From Diacronema lutheri (lineage: Eukaryota; Haptophyta; Pavlovophyceae; Pavlovales; Pavlovaceae): a stretch of 64,000 nucleotides of DNA. Position 1 is the stretch's first letter. The number at the start of each line of letters is the position of its first letter. Both the position numbers and the translations under genes were made by a program. The notes below the pieces were generated by a model. It worked only from the letters and a program-made list of their open reading frames with translations, did no database searches and was not told the DNA's origin. Below are positions 30,825 to 41,342 of the stretch, in pieces. Location: the NCBI GenBank assembly GCA_019448385.1, contig JAGTXO010000054.1, forward strand, positions 124,001 to 188,000, given 5' to 3'.

Positions 30825-31485
30825 CCTCTCCGCGTTTCAAAAAACAGATTGAGCAGGCCGGGCGTCAGGCGATGGCCGCACGCCGAGGCGTGCGGCCACA
30901 ACCGCGAGCGAAAGTCGGCCGAGTCGCCGTCCCACAGCGAACGTGGGCCGACTCGCTGCTTGAGTCGGTCACTTGACCAACGCTCATCAGACAGCTCGTG
31001 CGCGTCACACAATCTGTATGTGCCCAGCACTCCGTCAGCGGCCTGTCAGAATCGGGTCGCACACTCAGAGACCGGAGGCGACTGGCGCTGTGGCGCCGCG
31101 CCCATCTTACTCACACTGTCGGCGCGTGCGCTGCGAATCTTCGTCCGCACACGCGGCGGCGCTAGGGCCCGCCGCTACACGCGCGCATCCAATCGCCGCG
31201 AGCAGCGAGCGGCGCGCGGTCTGGCGGCGACGGCGGTGGATCGCGCGCACGCGGGCAGCATGGCGGCCATGGCGGCCATGGCGGCCATGGCGGCCATGGC
31301 CGCTCGGGCAGGTCCCGGCGGGGCCGCGGGGCGCAGCCGCGGCGCGGCGCCCGCCTGCGCGGCTCGTCTGCCGCACGGAAGGAGCACCGGACAGCCGCGG
31401 CGGCCCCGGACGTCCGGGGCCCTTCCCGGACATCCGATGGGGGTTGCACGCGTTGCCCGTGCGCGCGTCGCCGCCGCTGCGTGGC
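30825..31485. other. convergent spacer with hairpin and palindromes
   Basis: This lies between the 3' ends of NAF1 and the PPDK-like gene. It holds a 12-bp-arm hairpin at 30873-30898 (tggccgcacgcc / ggcgtgcggcca, loop ga), a tandem atggcggcc repeat at 31260-31301 and a perfect 20-bp palindrome at 31402-31421 (ggccccggacgtccggggcc). No gene seen. Confidence 0.6.
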
Positions 31486-32303
31486 TCAGTGCCCGCCCGC
31501 CTCGGCGGTGATTGCCATCATCGCGTCGGGCTGCGCGACGTACACGTCAAAGGGCTTGCCCGGCTTCATCACCACGCCGCGGCGCGAGAGGCCGTCGCAC
31601 ACGACCTCGAGCTCGGTGGCCAGCCGCACGTGCCGCACGTGGGTCAACGCCATGCCGTCAACGTTGCACTGCGTGGTCAGGAAGAGGGTGGGGGGTGGGG
31701 TGGGGGCGGGATGGGTCGGGGGGGGGGGGGGACACGTGCGGCCGTGACCTCGCGCGGCAGCGAATGCGGGGCACATGCGAGCGGGTGGCCATGCACGCGA
31801 GCCGGCCGTGCGCGCAGCGGACGGCGCAGTGCCATCGACACTGCTCGACGAGAGCCCCCCCCCCCCCCCCCCCCCCCTTGCCCTCCTTGCCCTCACAAAG
31901 AAGAGGGAAGGAAAGGGAAGGAAAGGGAAGGAAAGGGAAAGGGGCGGAAGGGAGGGGGGCGGGGGTAAGGAAAGGCCCAGTGCCCAGCGCATGGCGCCCA
32001 CCTGCGGCTGCTGCTCGAGCCACTCGAAATCGACGGCCTCCGCCGACTCGCCGTCCCCTGCGCGCGTGTCGACGGTCATGTAGCTGCGGGGGGGGGAGGG
32101 GAGGGAAGGGGGGGGGGGGGGGGAGAGGGGAAGGGGAGGGGAGGGGGAGAAGGTGGGGGAAGAGAGGGCAGATCGTGAGGTTGGAAGATGCCGCCAACCA
32201 CGCCACGCCGCGCCAAGGCTCCGTCCCCGCCCACACACCCTTATCGTCCCCCCCCCCCCCCCCCCCCCCTCCATGACGTACCCCAAGCCAAAGGACATGA
32301 TGT

Positions 32304-32338
<35 letters not shown>

Positions 32339-35300
32339 TTCCTTGACGTACCCCAAGCCAAAGGACATGATGTTCCCACCCCCCCCCTCCCCCCCCCCCC
32401 CCCCCCCCCTTTTCCTTGACGTACCCCAAGCCAAAGGACATGATGTTCTGGAAGAAGTGCGCGCCCTGCGACGGCGGCACCGCCACGGCCGCCGACGGGA
32501 TCGACGACTCGACGATGAACTGCGCGCTGTCAATCTGCGCGCACAACGCATGGCGGCGCGGGGGGGGGGGGGGGGGGGGGGTGGGCGATGGCAGCAGGGG
32601 GCCATTTGGGCGATGGCAGCAGGGGGGATGGGCGATGGCGGCGGGGGGGATGGGCGATGGCAGCAGGGGGGGGGGATGGGCGATGGCAGCAGGGGGGATG
32701 GGCGATGGCAGCGGGGGGGATGGGCGATGGCAGCAGGGGGGGGGGATGGGCGATGGCGGCGGGGGGGATGGGCGATGGCAGCGGGGGGGATGGGCGATGG
32801 CAGCAGGGGGGGGGGGATGGGCGATGGCAGCGGGGGGGATGGGCGATGGCAGCGGGGGGGATGGGGGTGCACGCGCGCCATCGCCCGTCGACGGGCGGCT
32901 CGACGCGTCGCGCCGCCAACGGCGGGCGAAGGGGCGGGCGAAGGGGCGGGCGAAGGGGCGGGCGAAGCGGCAGGCGAAGCGGCAGGCGAAGCGGCAGGCG
33001 AAGCGGCAGGCGAAGCGGCAGGCGAAGCGGCAGGCGAAGCGGCAGGCGGGCCAAAGGGCAGGCGACGGGAGCGAAGGGGCAGACGGGCGGGCGAAGGGGC
33101 AGGCGGGCGACGCGTGGCGCGCACACACCTGGCTCCAGCTGACGGGGATGCCGCGCGCGGGGTCGGCGGTGCCCCAACGGCCAGGCCCGATGAGCAGATA
33201 CTTCTTCCCCGCCTTGCGCAACGCCGCGTTGACCGTACCGATCTCGCGCGCGATCTGCGCCGACGCGTCGGTCGAGAAGGCGCCGGGCGGCACGTAGACG
33301 ACGTCGGTGATACCGTTGAAACGGCCGTGGCCGAGCGCGTGCTTGGAGGTGACGGCCGCGTGCTGCGTCGACGGCAGGTACGAGAAGCGCAGGGCCTTGG
33401 TCGACTTCGAGTCCGGGATGAGCTGCGGCATCGGCCGGATCTGCAGCATGACGAGCTCGTGGTTCTCGGACGCATTCTTGCGCAGGTTGAGCGCAAACTC
33501 GAGCTCGACGGGGCACGCGAGCGCCGCCGAGCCGAGCTGCAGCCAGAAGGAGAGCGCCTGCGAGAGCGGCAGCAGGTCGCCCCGGACCACCTGCTCGATG
33601 CTCAACTCCACCGGACTCGGCGCAGGCCCCACCGGACTCGGCGCGCGCGCGGGCGCTGCGCGGCTCGTGAAGACGACCTGCGCGGCGGGCGGCGCGGCGG
33701 GCGGCGCGGCGGGCGGCGCGGCGCGCGGCGCGGCGCGCGGCGCGGCTGAGCGCGCGCAGAGCGGGCGGCTTGGCCTGGCGTGGCATGGCGTGGCATGGCT
33801 TGGCATGGCATGGCGTGGCGCGGTGCGGTGCAGTGCGGTCCGGTGCAGTCCAGTGCGGTCCGATGAGGTGCGGTGCGCGCACCTTCTGCCCGTGCGCGTC
33901 GCGCGTCTGCAACTCGACGACGGGCGTAGCGGAGCGGCCAAGCAACGTCTTGAGCAGCCCGGCCTCGCCCAGCTTGCCGATCGGCAGCTGCTCGAGCGAC
34001 GCGTCGCCCACAATCTCCGCCGCGCCCGTGCCCAGCCGAAGGATTTTAAAGTTGGTCGGCTTGCCCACGGCAAAGGCCGGGTCCCCGAGCGACCACGTGA
34101 GCGCCGAGAGGCCGTCGACGACGGACGCGCCAAAGCCGGCGGCGATCGTCGCCGAGCCGTCGTCCGTCGTCGTCGTCGGCCGCGGGTAAAAGTCGATCGC
34201 GTTCGCCACGCCCGCGAGCGAGGGCGCGTAGACGCCGGGCGCGTGCTCCTTGCCAGCGATCTGCTGCACGATCACGGCCATCTTCTCGTTGGCGACGGTG
34301 AGGCGCGACGCCTCGGCGTACCGCCGCGCCTCGCTCGAGAAGACGGAGGCATACACCTTCTTCACCGCCGACGCGAGCGTCGCGACGCGCTCGTCGAGGC
34401 CGGGCGCGGCGTTGTGCAGCATGTACGACTGGAAGGGGGGGGGGGGGGAGGGGGGGGGCGGGCGGGCGGGGGCGGTTTGAAAGTCAACAAGGTGGGCACG
34501 CAGACCGCCGAGGCGGGGGAAAAGGGCGGGTGGGTGGGTGGGCGGTGGCGGTGAAAGGGGTGTAACGCACGGCAACGCCGCATTCGGCCTCCGCGCTACC
34601 CGACGGCTGCCAAGTGCTGCCCCCCCCCCCCCCCCCCCCCCCCAACCCCCAACCCCCCCCCCCCCCCCCCCGAACGCTTTTCTTGCGCACCTGGTAGACG
34701 CCGGCAAAAGGTTGTTGGAACGCGTCCTCGAAGAGGGACGACGAGCGCACAGCGACGGGCTTGCGCACGCGCTCGGCGTAGACGCGCAGCGCGTCCAGCG
34801 CATCGGCGGGCAGGGCGGCGCGCTCGAAGAGGCGCTCAACCTGTGCGTCGTCCTCCGCCGCCATCGACGGCGTGAGCAGGCCGTTCGACTCGACGAACCT
34901 GTCGAAGACGTCGGTGGCGAGGATGAGGCATTGGGGCACCTTGATCTCGACGCCGGGCAGCGCGTGGCGCACGTCGTAGTTGTCCATCAGGTTGTGCAGC
35001 AGGCGGAAGCCACGCCCCTTGCCGCCGAGCGAGCCCTTCCCCACGCGCACGATGGGCGTCATGTCGTCCGACACCTTCGAGTCCGTCACCGAGCCCGTCA
35101 GACGGTTACGTAACGAGAACATGGACGTGACGACCCAGTGACGCAGCCACTCGCGCTCCGACGAGAAGCCGTGCGCAGCGTACTCGGCAAAGTCGTCGGG
35201 GTAGCGGCTCTCCTTGAAGTGCTTGGCGAGCGCCGGCTCGGCGCGCGCGCGGAACCACTTGGAGAGCAGGTCCGTCCGCGCCACCGAGTCGATCACGTCG

Positions 35301-36197
35301 TCGGGCAGCGTCGCGTACGTGCGCATCAGCGAGGTGATGTTGGTCGCCGTCCCGTGGTCCGCGCCGCGCGCGTCGGCGAAGGTGAGCGGGCCGAAGAGCA
35401 GCGTGCGACGGAAGAAATCGTTGAGCTCAAGCGCGAGCGATGGGGAGTGCTTGTACAAAAACTTGCACCCGAGCGACGCCGCCTGCGCGGCACGGCGCGG
35501 CGCGGTGCGGTGCGGCGCGGCGCGGCGGGCACGCTCGGCGCGGTGCGGCGCGGCGCGGCGCGCAGGCGGCGCGGCGTCCCATGATCCGCGCCGCGCGCGC
35601 CGAGCGTGCCCGACCGGCGCGGCGCACCCGGTCGGCCATGCTCGGCTCGGAGGACTGGACGACAATGTCAAGCTGCGGTTTCGTCGCCTGCACGTGCTTG
35701 ACGAAGTCGAGCCCCGCCTCCGCCTCCCACTGCCCGTTGCGCGAGAAGGCCACGTCGGTGATGATCGCCATCGTCGCGTCCTTGTACCGGTTGTAGATGT
35801 CCGTCGCCTCCTCAAAGTTTGTGCAGAGCAGCACCTGCGGCACAGGCCGCCACCGCCGAGGGCCGCCGGCGCGGCGCGGCGCGGGGCATCGGCGGCGGCG
35901 CGCGGCGCGCGCCACCGCATCCCCCGCCACCGCATCCCCCGCCACCGCATCCCCGGCCACCGCATCCCCCGCCACCGCATCCCCCGCCCTCCGCATCCCC
36001 CGCCCTCCGCCCCCGCGCGCGCGCCTGCCCGAGCCACCCGGCCTGTGCGCGTGTGCGCGCGCGTGACGCGCGTGACGCGCGTGACGCGCGTGACGCACCT
36101 TCGGGCGGCTCATCATCCGGTTGAGCCGCTCGGCCTGCGTCATGCTCTCGTCCTCGAGCGCCGCCGACTGCTTGATCAACTCGGCGTACACCTGACC

Positions 36198-36243
<46 letters not shown>

Positions 36244-37554
36244 GGGCGGCGCCGGCGCCGGGGCGGGGAGCAGGCGCGCGCGTCGCGCGCGTGGTCGGCC
36301 AGCGGCTCCGCCGCCTTCGCCTCCGCGCGCAGCCCCCCCCCCCCCCCCCCCCCCCGCCCAGCCGTACCCCCGCCTTCCCGCCCCGCCCTGCCCCTTCCCC
36401 CCTACTGCCCCTCCCCCTGCCCCTTCCCCCCCTACTGCCCCTCCCCCTGCCCCCCTTCCCCCCGCCCTGCCCGCACCATCGGCAGGTACATGGAGTAAAA
36501 ATTGACGTTGTCCTCGACGAGCAGGATGACGGGCGAGCCCGTCGCCGTGTCGGCCGAGGCGTTCAGCCGGTCCTCGACGGCCTTGAACATGGCGGTGAAG
36601 AGGGAGAGGTTGCCCTGCCAGAGGAAGGGCCACAGCCACGTGCTGCGCAGCGCGTCCTGCCCCTCCGCGCGTGCGACGCCCCCCTTCTCCCACGTGAGGC
36701 GCTTGTCGACGTTGAAGCGCAAGGACTCGTCGACGCGCGAGTCGAGGGAGAGGAGCTCGGACGGGTTGAGCGCGAGGAGGAGGATGGGGATCTTGCCCGT
36801 CGCGTCGTACTTCTTCACCTGCTCGACGAACGACTCGAGGTTGAGCGACTCGCCCTGCGCGCGCAGCAGCGAGATGAGCATGTCGTACTTGGTCGTGCGC
36901 AACGCCTCCATCGCCGCCTCGACCGACGTCACGCGGTCGATCGTCGGCGGCTTGCGCAGGTTCTGCGTGGCGTACTCGGCGTGCATGAGCTCCTGCAGCA
37001 TCCCGTCCTCCTCGAACGTGTACGAGTCGTAGTCCGAGCACAGCAGCAGCACCTTGCTCACGCGCACTTGCTGCGCGCGCGCCGTGAGAGAGCGCGCCGC
37101 GCGCACGGTGAGGTCGCGACGCGCGCGCGGCGACGGCCGGGCCGAGCGGAGCTTGGGCCGGTCGGCACGGCCACGGCGCACGGCCGCGCCCGTGCGCTCG
37201 GCCGCGCCCGCGCGCCGCGCGCCACGCGCCAGCGCCGAAGCGCGCGGCGCGCACGCGCGAGCGCAGGCGCGCCGGCGCGGCGGCGCGCGCGCGGGCCAAG
37301 GCGCGAGGCGCACGCGCGCGCACCATGCGCTCGGGCGCGCTCTTCGACGTGCGCGAGAGCGTCTTCGACTTTTGGAAGTCGTTGAGGATCGACTGGAGCG
37401 AGGGCGGCAGCTTGACCGTGCGCACGGCCGTGCTCGAGAGCGCGCGCGCGAGCGGCGCGGCGGCGGTGCGCGCGAGCGGCGCGAGGGCGAGTGGCGGCCG
37501 TCGCGACGGCGCGACGGCGCCGCGCTGAGCGCCGCGCCACAGCTGGGCCCACAT
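31486..37554 (-). CDS. PEP synthase / PPDK-N-like protein with receiver-like domains, mitochondrial-type N-terminus
   Basis: Ten exons join in phase to about 1128 residues: 37554-37324, 37070-36477, 36191-36099, 35834-35628, 35482-34691, 34428-33883, 33677-33129, 32534-32425, 32083-32002, 31668-31486. Residues 1-45 are Arg/Ala-rich without acids, like a mitochondrial presequence. Next comes a receiver-like fold (KVLLLCSDYDSYTF) and then a second (ILLVEDN; ITD acceptor; QSSE; LYKHS). The rest matches the ATP-grasp half of PEP synthase and PPDK: GGKGRGFRLL, VAVRSSSLFED, FAGVYQ, ELEFALN, VMLQIRPMP, then LLIGPGRWGT, PVSWSQ, PSQGAHFFQN. The phosphohistidine and PEP-binding barrel domains are absent. 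Similar proteins are familiar from Bacteroidetes, so transfer from bacteria is possible. Substrate unknown. Divergent from RRP46. Confidence 0.85.
32274..32449 (-). repeat. tandem triplication of an exon end with its splice donor
   Basis: The sense string gaacatcatgtcctttggc-ttggggtacgtca occurs three times, with its gacgtacccc anchor on + at 32275, 32345 and 32418 (spacing 70 and 73 bp), each followed in sense by a G run. The copy at 32418-32449 is the true 3' end of exon 8 of the PPDK-like gene; the other two lie in intron 8 and each keeps a GTACGT donor. Confidence 0.9.
32560..32870. repeat. intronic minisatellite (gggatgggcgatggcagc)
   Basis: Intron 7 of the PPDK-like gene contains a 22-base G run (32560-32581) and over ten imperfect units of gggatgggcgatggcagc/ggc with short variable G runs. 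It lies on the acceptor side, so in sense it reads as a C-rich pyrimidine tract. Confidence 0.85.
32924..33047. repeat. intronic 12-bp repeat (ggcgaagcggca)
   Basis: About ten 12-bp units of ggcgaaggggcg or ggcgaagcggca stand in tandem in the same 594-bp intron 7, on its donor side. Confidence 0.85.
36198..36243. repeat. CGG/CCG trinucleotide repeat next to a splice acceptor
   Basis: About 15 uninterrupted gcg/cgg triplets lie a few bases inside intron 2 of the PPDK-like gene, right before its acceptor. In sense it reads (CCG)n. A 23-base C run on + (36333-36355) lies further inside the same intron. Confidence 0.9.
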
Positions 37555-37915
37555 GGCTGCGTGCAGCGCAATCGCCAACCGCGGCTCGGCTGTTGGGGTC
37601 GCGCCCCGAACCGGCCTTTGTATGCTTCAGTTTTGCCGAAATCATCAGGGACGCGCTGAGTTTGGAGCGGTGGAGTGTGGAGCGCCGACCGACCCGCCCA
37701 AGCGCGGCGCGCAGGTTCCGGTGCGTCGCGCGCCGGCCCCTGCAGGCCTCGGTAGAGCGCGGCCGGCATCCCACTGTACACACTCGGGCCTCGCCCACGA
37801 TCCGCGCGCCACGCCGCGCCGTTGCCGGCTGCGCGCATTCGGGCTGCGCCAGACTGGCCAGCGCGAGAAAAGATCGCGGTTCGAGAGCGGAACCTCTCAG
37901 CACGTGCTTGTCAGG
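37555..37915. promoter_or_regulatory. shared divergent promoter, PPDK-like / RRP46
   Basis: 361 bp lie between start codons on opposite strands. Composition is a little less GC-rich at 37600-37650 (tgtatgcttcagttttgcc). No TATA box identified. Confidence 0.55.
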
Positions 37916-38611
37916 ATGGCGGCCGACATGCGCCGCGACGGGCGAAGCGCGGCGATGCTCCGGCCGATGGCGTGCGAGCGCGGCGTGCTGCGCCGCGCCG
38001 ACGGATCGGCGCGGTATTCGCACGACCTCACCTCCGTCCTCGTCGCCGTCTACGGCCCGTGCGAGGTCAAGAAGCGTCGCGAGGAGCTCGAGCGCGCGAC
38101 GGTCGAGGTCATCGTCCGCCCGCCCGCCGGCCCGCCGCGCGCGCGCGAGCGCGAGATGGAGGCGCAGCTGCACGGCCTCTTCGCGCCACTGATTGTCGGC
38201 GCGCTCCACCCGCGCACCGCGATCAGCATCGTCGTGCAGCTCGTCGACGACGACGGCTCGGCGTGTGCGGCGGCGATCAACGCGACCGCCGTCGCGCTCA
38301 TGGATGCCGGCGTCGCGCTGCGCGCGATGCCCAGCGCAGTGGCGCTGGCGCTCGGAGCGGACGGCGACGCAGCGTCTGCCCTCCTCGATCCGTGCCGCAG
38401 CGAGGAGGAGCGCGCCGCTGGCGCGCTCACCATTGCGTGCGCGCGCGCGCCGTCGGCGGCGGACGCGCCGCCGGCGATCGCGCTGCTTGCGTGCGCCGGC
38501 GCGGCGCTCGAGCCGGAGCAGTTGGACGCGCACGTGCGCCTGGCGCAGGGCTCGCACGACCTGATTTGCGAGCTCGCCAGGCGAGCGCTCGCCGAAGGGA
38601 TGGTCGTGTGA
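37916..38611 (+). CDS. RRP46: exosome core subunit RRP46 (RNase PH-like)
   Basis: 231 residues from ATG 37916 in one exon, close to the usual size of RRP46/EXOSC5. The start of the RNase PH fold is clear: RRDGRSAAMLRPMACERGVLRRADGSARYSHDLTSVLVAVYGPCEV, followed by VEVIVRPP and the second half (HPRTAISIVVQLVDDDGSACAAAINATAVALMDAG). RRP46 is one of the six ring subunits of the eukaryotic RNA exosome, which degrades and trims RNA 3' to 5' in nucleus and cytoplasm; the ring subunits are mostly catalytically inactive. The lack of the C-terminal extension of RRP41 and the short N-terminus support RRP46 over RRP41 or MTR3. Divergent from the PPDK-like gene. Confidence 0.85.
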   Translation: MAADMRRDGRSAAMLRPMACERGVLRRADGSARYSHDLTSVLVAVYGPCEVKKRREELERATVEVIVRPPAGPPRAREREMEAQLHGLFAPLIVGALHPRTAISIVVQLVDDDGSACAAAINATAVALMDAGVALRAMPSAVALALGADGDAASALLDPCRSEEERAAGALTIACARAPSAADAPPAIALLACAGAALEPEQLDAHVRLAQGSHDLICELARRALAEGMVV

Positions 38612-38777
38612 CTGGCCGCCCTCAAAAATACTGCATACGCTCGCCAGCGCCAGGCTCGCCGAGTTTTGATGCGCGCAGGCAATCTCTGTCTATAAGCGCG
38701 CGCATCAGTATCTAAACGCACGCATCATGCGTGCGTCCCATCCATGGATGCAAGGTGAGCAGGGCCGCCGCCGCCGC

Positions 38778-39827
38778 CTACCCTCCGCGCGGCGGCGCCG
38801 GCGCGCGCGGCGCGCGGGCGCTCTCGCCGGCGGGCGGCTCGGGCGAATCGCTCAGCACCTTGACGTCGACAACAGCACCGCGCGCCAACCCGCCCGCCGG
38901 CGGCGGCGGCGCTTCGGCGTACGCCGAGCCGCGCCGGTGGCCGGTCGTGCACGCGAGCGCGACGAGCGCGTGCGCGCCCAGCCGCGCGCCGAGCGTGGGC
39001 AGCGGCGCGGCGTGGGCGGCGGGCGCGAGGGCGGCGAGCTGCGCGACCGCGCCCGCGAGCGCGCACGTGCGCACCGCTCGGTTGAGCTGCAGCGAGCTCG
39101 CGGCGGCGAGCCGCTTCGGGCCGGCGAGCGCAGCGCCGCGCAGCGCGAGGAGCGCCGCGGCGGGCACGAGCTCGAGGCTCGAGACGGGCGGAGAGAGCGC
39201 GCCGACGAGCGACGCGGCGACCGCGAGCGCGCCGGCCGTCGCGAGGAGCGCGTACGCGCCCGCGAGCGGCGCGAGCGCGCCGGGCGCGCTCGGCAGCAGC
39301 AGCGCGCGGCCGACGGGCGCGAGGAACGCGGCGCGCGGCCAACCGTAGCGGCGGAGGGCGCGAAGCGACGGCCAGCTGAGCAGCGCGTGCGAGACGAGGA
39401 GCCTGAGAGCGGCCGCGCGCGACGGGCGCACCGCCGCCGCCGCCACGTCGCCGGCGAGCGCGCCGACGATCCCAGCGTTGAGCAGCGTGCACGTCGGCGC
39501 GCCGAGCTGGCCGCGGCGCGCGGCGGCGGTGAGCACTGCGGCAACGCGCGAGAGGAGCCACCAGTGCGCCGCGGTGTGCGCCCACGCCGCGCCGCCGCCG
39601 TCGAGCACCTGCAGCACGCTGCCGCACGCGAGGCCAGCCGACGCCGCGCGCAGCTGCCCGAAGAAGCGCGCGTCGCGCAACTCGACCTTCACGTTCTGCT
39701 CGACCTGGTAGCCCTCACCGCGCGGCACGTCCGCGCAGCGCGGCGCGGCGCGCGTCACGCCGCGCGCGAGCGCCCGTGGCCTGGCCAGCGCCCCTCTCAG
39801 TAGGAGGAGCGCCAATGCGCCCCGCAT
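38778..39827 (-). CDS. predicted multi-pass membrane protein, unrecognised
   Basis: 349 residues from ATG 39827. The start MRGALALLLLRGALARPR looks like a signal peptide or organelle leader. After a short soluble part (GEGYQVEQNVKVELRDARFFGQLR) there are about six Ala/Leu-rich hydrophobic stretches separated by Arg-rich turns, then an Ala/Pro tail (EAPPPPAGGLARGAVVDVKVLSDSPE). No family recognised. The high Ala and Leu content may partly reflect base composition, so the number of membrane spans is uncertain. Its start codon lies 48 bp from that of the divergent gene at 39876. Confidence 0.55.
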   Translation of the reverse strand: MRGALALLLLRGALARPRALARGVTRAAPRCADVPRGEGYQVEQNVKVELRDARFFGQLRAASAGLACGSVLQVLDGGGAAWAHTAAHWWLLSRVAAVLTAAARRGQLGAPTCTLLNAGIVGALAGDVAAAAVRPSRAAALRLLVSHALLSWPSLRALRRYGWPRAAFLAPVGRALLLPSAPGALAPLAGAYALLATAGALAVAASLVGALSPPVSSLELVPAAALLALRGAALAGPKRLAAASSLQLNRAVRTCALAGAVAQLAALAPAAHAAPLPTLGARLGAHALVALACTTGHRRGSAYAEAPPPPAGGLARGAVVDVKVLSDSPEPPAGESARAPRAPAPPRGG

Positions 39828-39875
39828 GGTGGCCTTTGAAAAAGGGCCGTTCGCTTCGGGTTCCAACTTGCACCT
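39828..39875. promoter_or_regulatory. 48-bp divergent gap between two start codons
   Basis: The ATGs of the membrane protein (minus) and the uncharacterised paralog gene (plus) are only 48 bp apart, so each core promoter must overlap the other gene's 5' leader or coding start. Confidence 0.6.
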
Positions 39876-41069
39876 ATGGAGGGCCCGCAGCCTGTCGCAG
39901 CAGTCGACATCCCTGCCGGCGCGGTGCCGCCGGCGCTCCGCGCGTCCAACAGCGTGCAGCTCGGCATCGACCTCTCCGGCGTCTCAGACGAGCAGCTGCA
40001 TGAGCTCTTCGTCGAGTTCATTCCCGGCGCTGCGATCCCGTCGCAGCGCGACGACATGCTATGGCAGGTCGAGCGCGAGATGAGCGACCAGGGGATCAAC
40101 AACCTGGCCGAGTACGACGAGCTGATTGACGACAACGTGGGCGCGGACGACGAGTTGACGCACAGCGCCGCGCCCGCGCCCGACCGCTCCGCCGCACTCG
40201 CGCGGTGCGACCATGCGATCGACTACTCGCGCGTGCGTCTCGAGGCGAACTTTGTCAACGTGCACGGGCGCGACAATGGCGACGACGTGATCATCACGAA
40301 GCGCAAGGTTGAGGTATGTGTGCTCGCCACTACCGACGACGGCCGCCTCGCCGCCGGCCAACAGCTGCAGCTCGACATTGGCATCGCGTACGAGAACCTT
40401 CTCCCCGTCGACGAGATGGCCAACACCGCAAACGAGCCGCTCTTCCAGGTGATCGGCGGCGCGCGGCAGCCGTGGCTCGTCGACGGCAAGGCCAAGATTG
40501 AGGTGAAGCTCAATGTTCTCACCTCGATGCGCCACGCCCAAAAGTTTTGCGTCGTCGTCCACCCCGCCGACGCGGGCGTCCGCGCCGCGCACGCGCACCT
40601 GACGTGCCACACGGCCGCCATCAAGACCATGTCCAAGCTGCCCAGGCGCAAGGCGCTCGGCACGGATGCGGCGTCGCGCGCGGCGCGGCGGGAGCAGGAG
40701 CAGCGCGCCGCGCAGCAGCGCTCGCTCGACGACCTCCTCCGCTCGCAGCACGGCGCGGGCACGCCGCTCGGCGGCAATGCCGTCGGCGCCGCCGCGCCGC
40801 GCCCATCGGCCGAGCCGCACGGCGCGCCGGCGGGCGCGGCCGAGCTCGAGTCGCTGGCGAGCGGCTCGCCCGCCGCCGCCACGCCGCTCGCCGCCGCCAC
40901 CACCGCCGCCGAGAAGGCCGAGCTCGACAGGGCGGAGCTCGCGAGGCGCGTCGCGGCGCAGGACGAACAGATCCGCAGCCTCACGGAGTCGAACCGCGCG
41001 ATCATGGCGGAGCTCGGCGCGCTGCGTAGACAGCAGCAGCAGCAGCAGCCGCCGCCACTGCACGGCTGA
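39876..41069 (+). CDS. uncharacterised protein, family copy A
   Basis: 397 residues in one exon. I do not recognise the family, but the central part (about residues 110-270) has a relative in this window at 44285-45324. Shared pattern: VEVCVLATTDD ... LVDGKAKIEVKLNVLTSMRHAQKFCVVVHPAD ... KTMSKLPRRKAL here against LDVFVLCADTHEY ... LVDGEIVGRLVIKFNILSSSHKKGSFRLLVCPAN ... TVKKLRTKAAK there. It looks like a beta-rich fold with a basic C-terminal strand. The N-terminus (GVSDEQLHELFVEFIPGAAIPSQRDDML) is helical and acidic. The C-terminus is coiled coil (EKAELDRAELARRVAAQDEQIRSL) ending in Gln repeats. A gtatgt at 40314 resembles a donor, but the paralog shows that part is coding. Confidence 0.7.
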   Translation: MEGPQPVAAVDIPAGAVPPALRASNSVQLGIDLSGVSDEQLHELFVEFIPGAAIPSQRDDMLWQVEREMSDQGINNLAEYDELIDDNVGADDELTHSAAPAPDRSAALARCDHAIDYSRVRLEANFVNVHGRDNGDDVIITKRKVEVCVLATTDDGRLAAGQQLQLDIGIAYENLLPVDEMANTANEPLFQVIGGARQPWLVDGKAKIEVKLNVLTSMRHAQKFCVVVHPADAGVRAAHAHLTCHTAAIKTMSKLPRRKALGTDAASRAARREQEQRAAQQRSLDDLLRSQHGAGTPLGGNAVGAAAPRPSAEPHGAPAGAAELESLASGSPAAATPLAAATTAAEKAELDRAELARRVAAQDEQIRSLTESNRAIMAELGALRRQQQQQQPPPLHG

Positions 41070-41342
41070 GCGCAGCCGCCACCGCCGCCGGGCAGGTCGG
41101 CCGCACGCCGCGCGGCGGCGCCGCGCTCGTCGTCGCGGGCGCTTGGCCGACGGCTCGCGCCGCCGCCGCGCGCGCAGCGCGCACGGCCGCGCTCGGCCGG
41201 CCGCGGCAAAGGTAAGACGTGCTTCCTTCTCTTGGCTTTTCGATCAAGGCCGCGCGCGACTGGCTTGGCGGGGCGTTGTACGGCCGGACTTGTGCGTCGT
41301 GCATGCAGCCATGGCCAAACACTCACTCACTGACGCACACAC

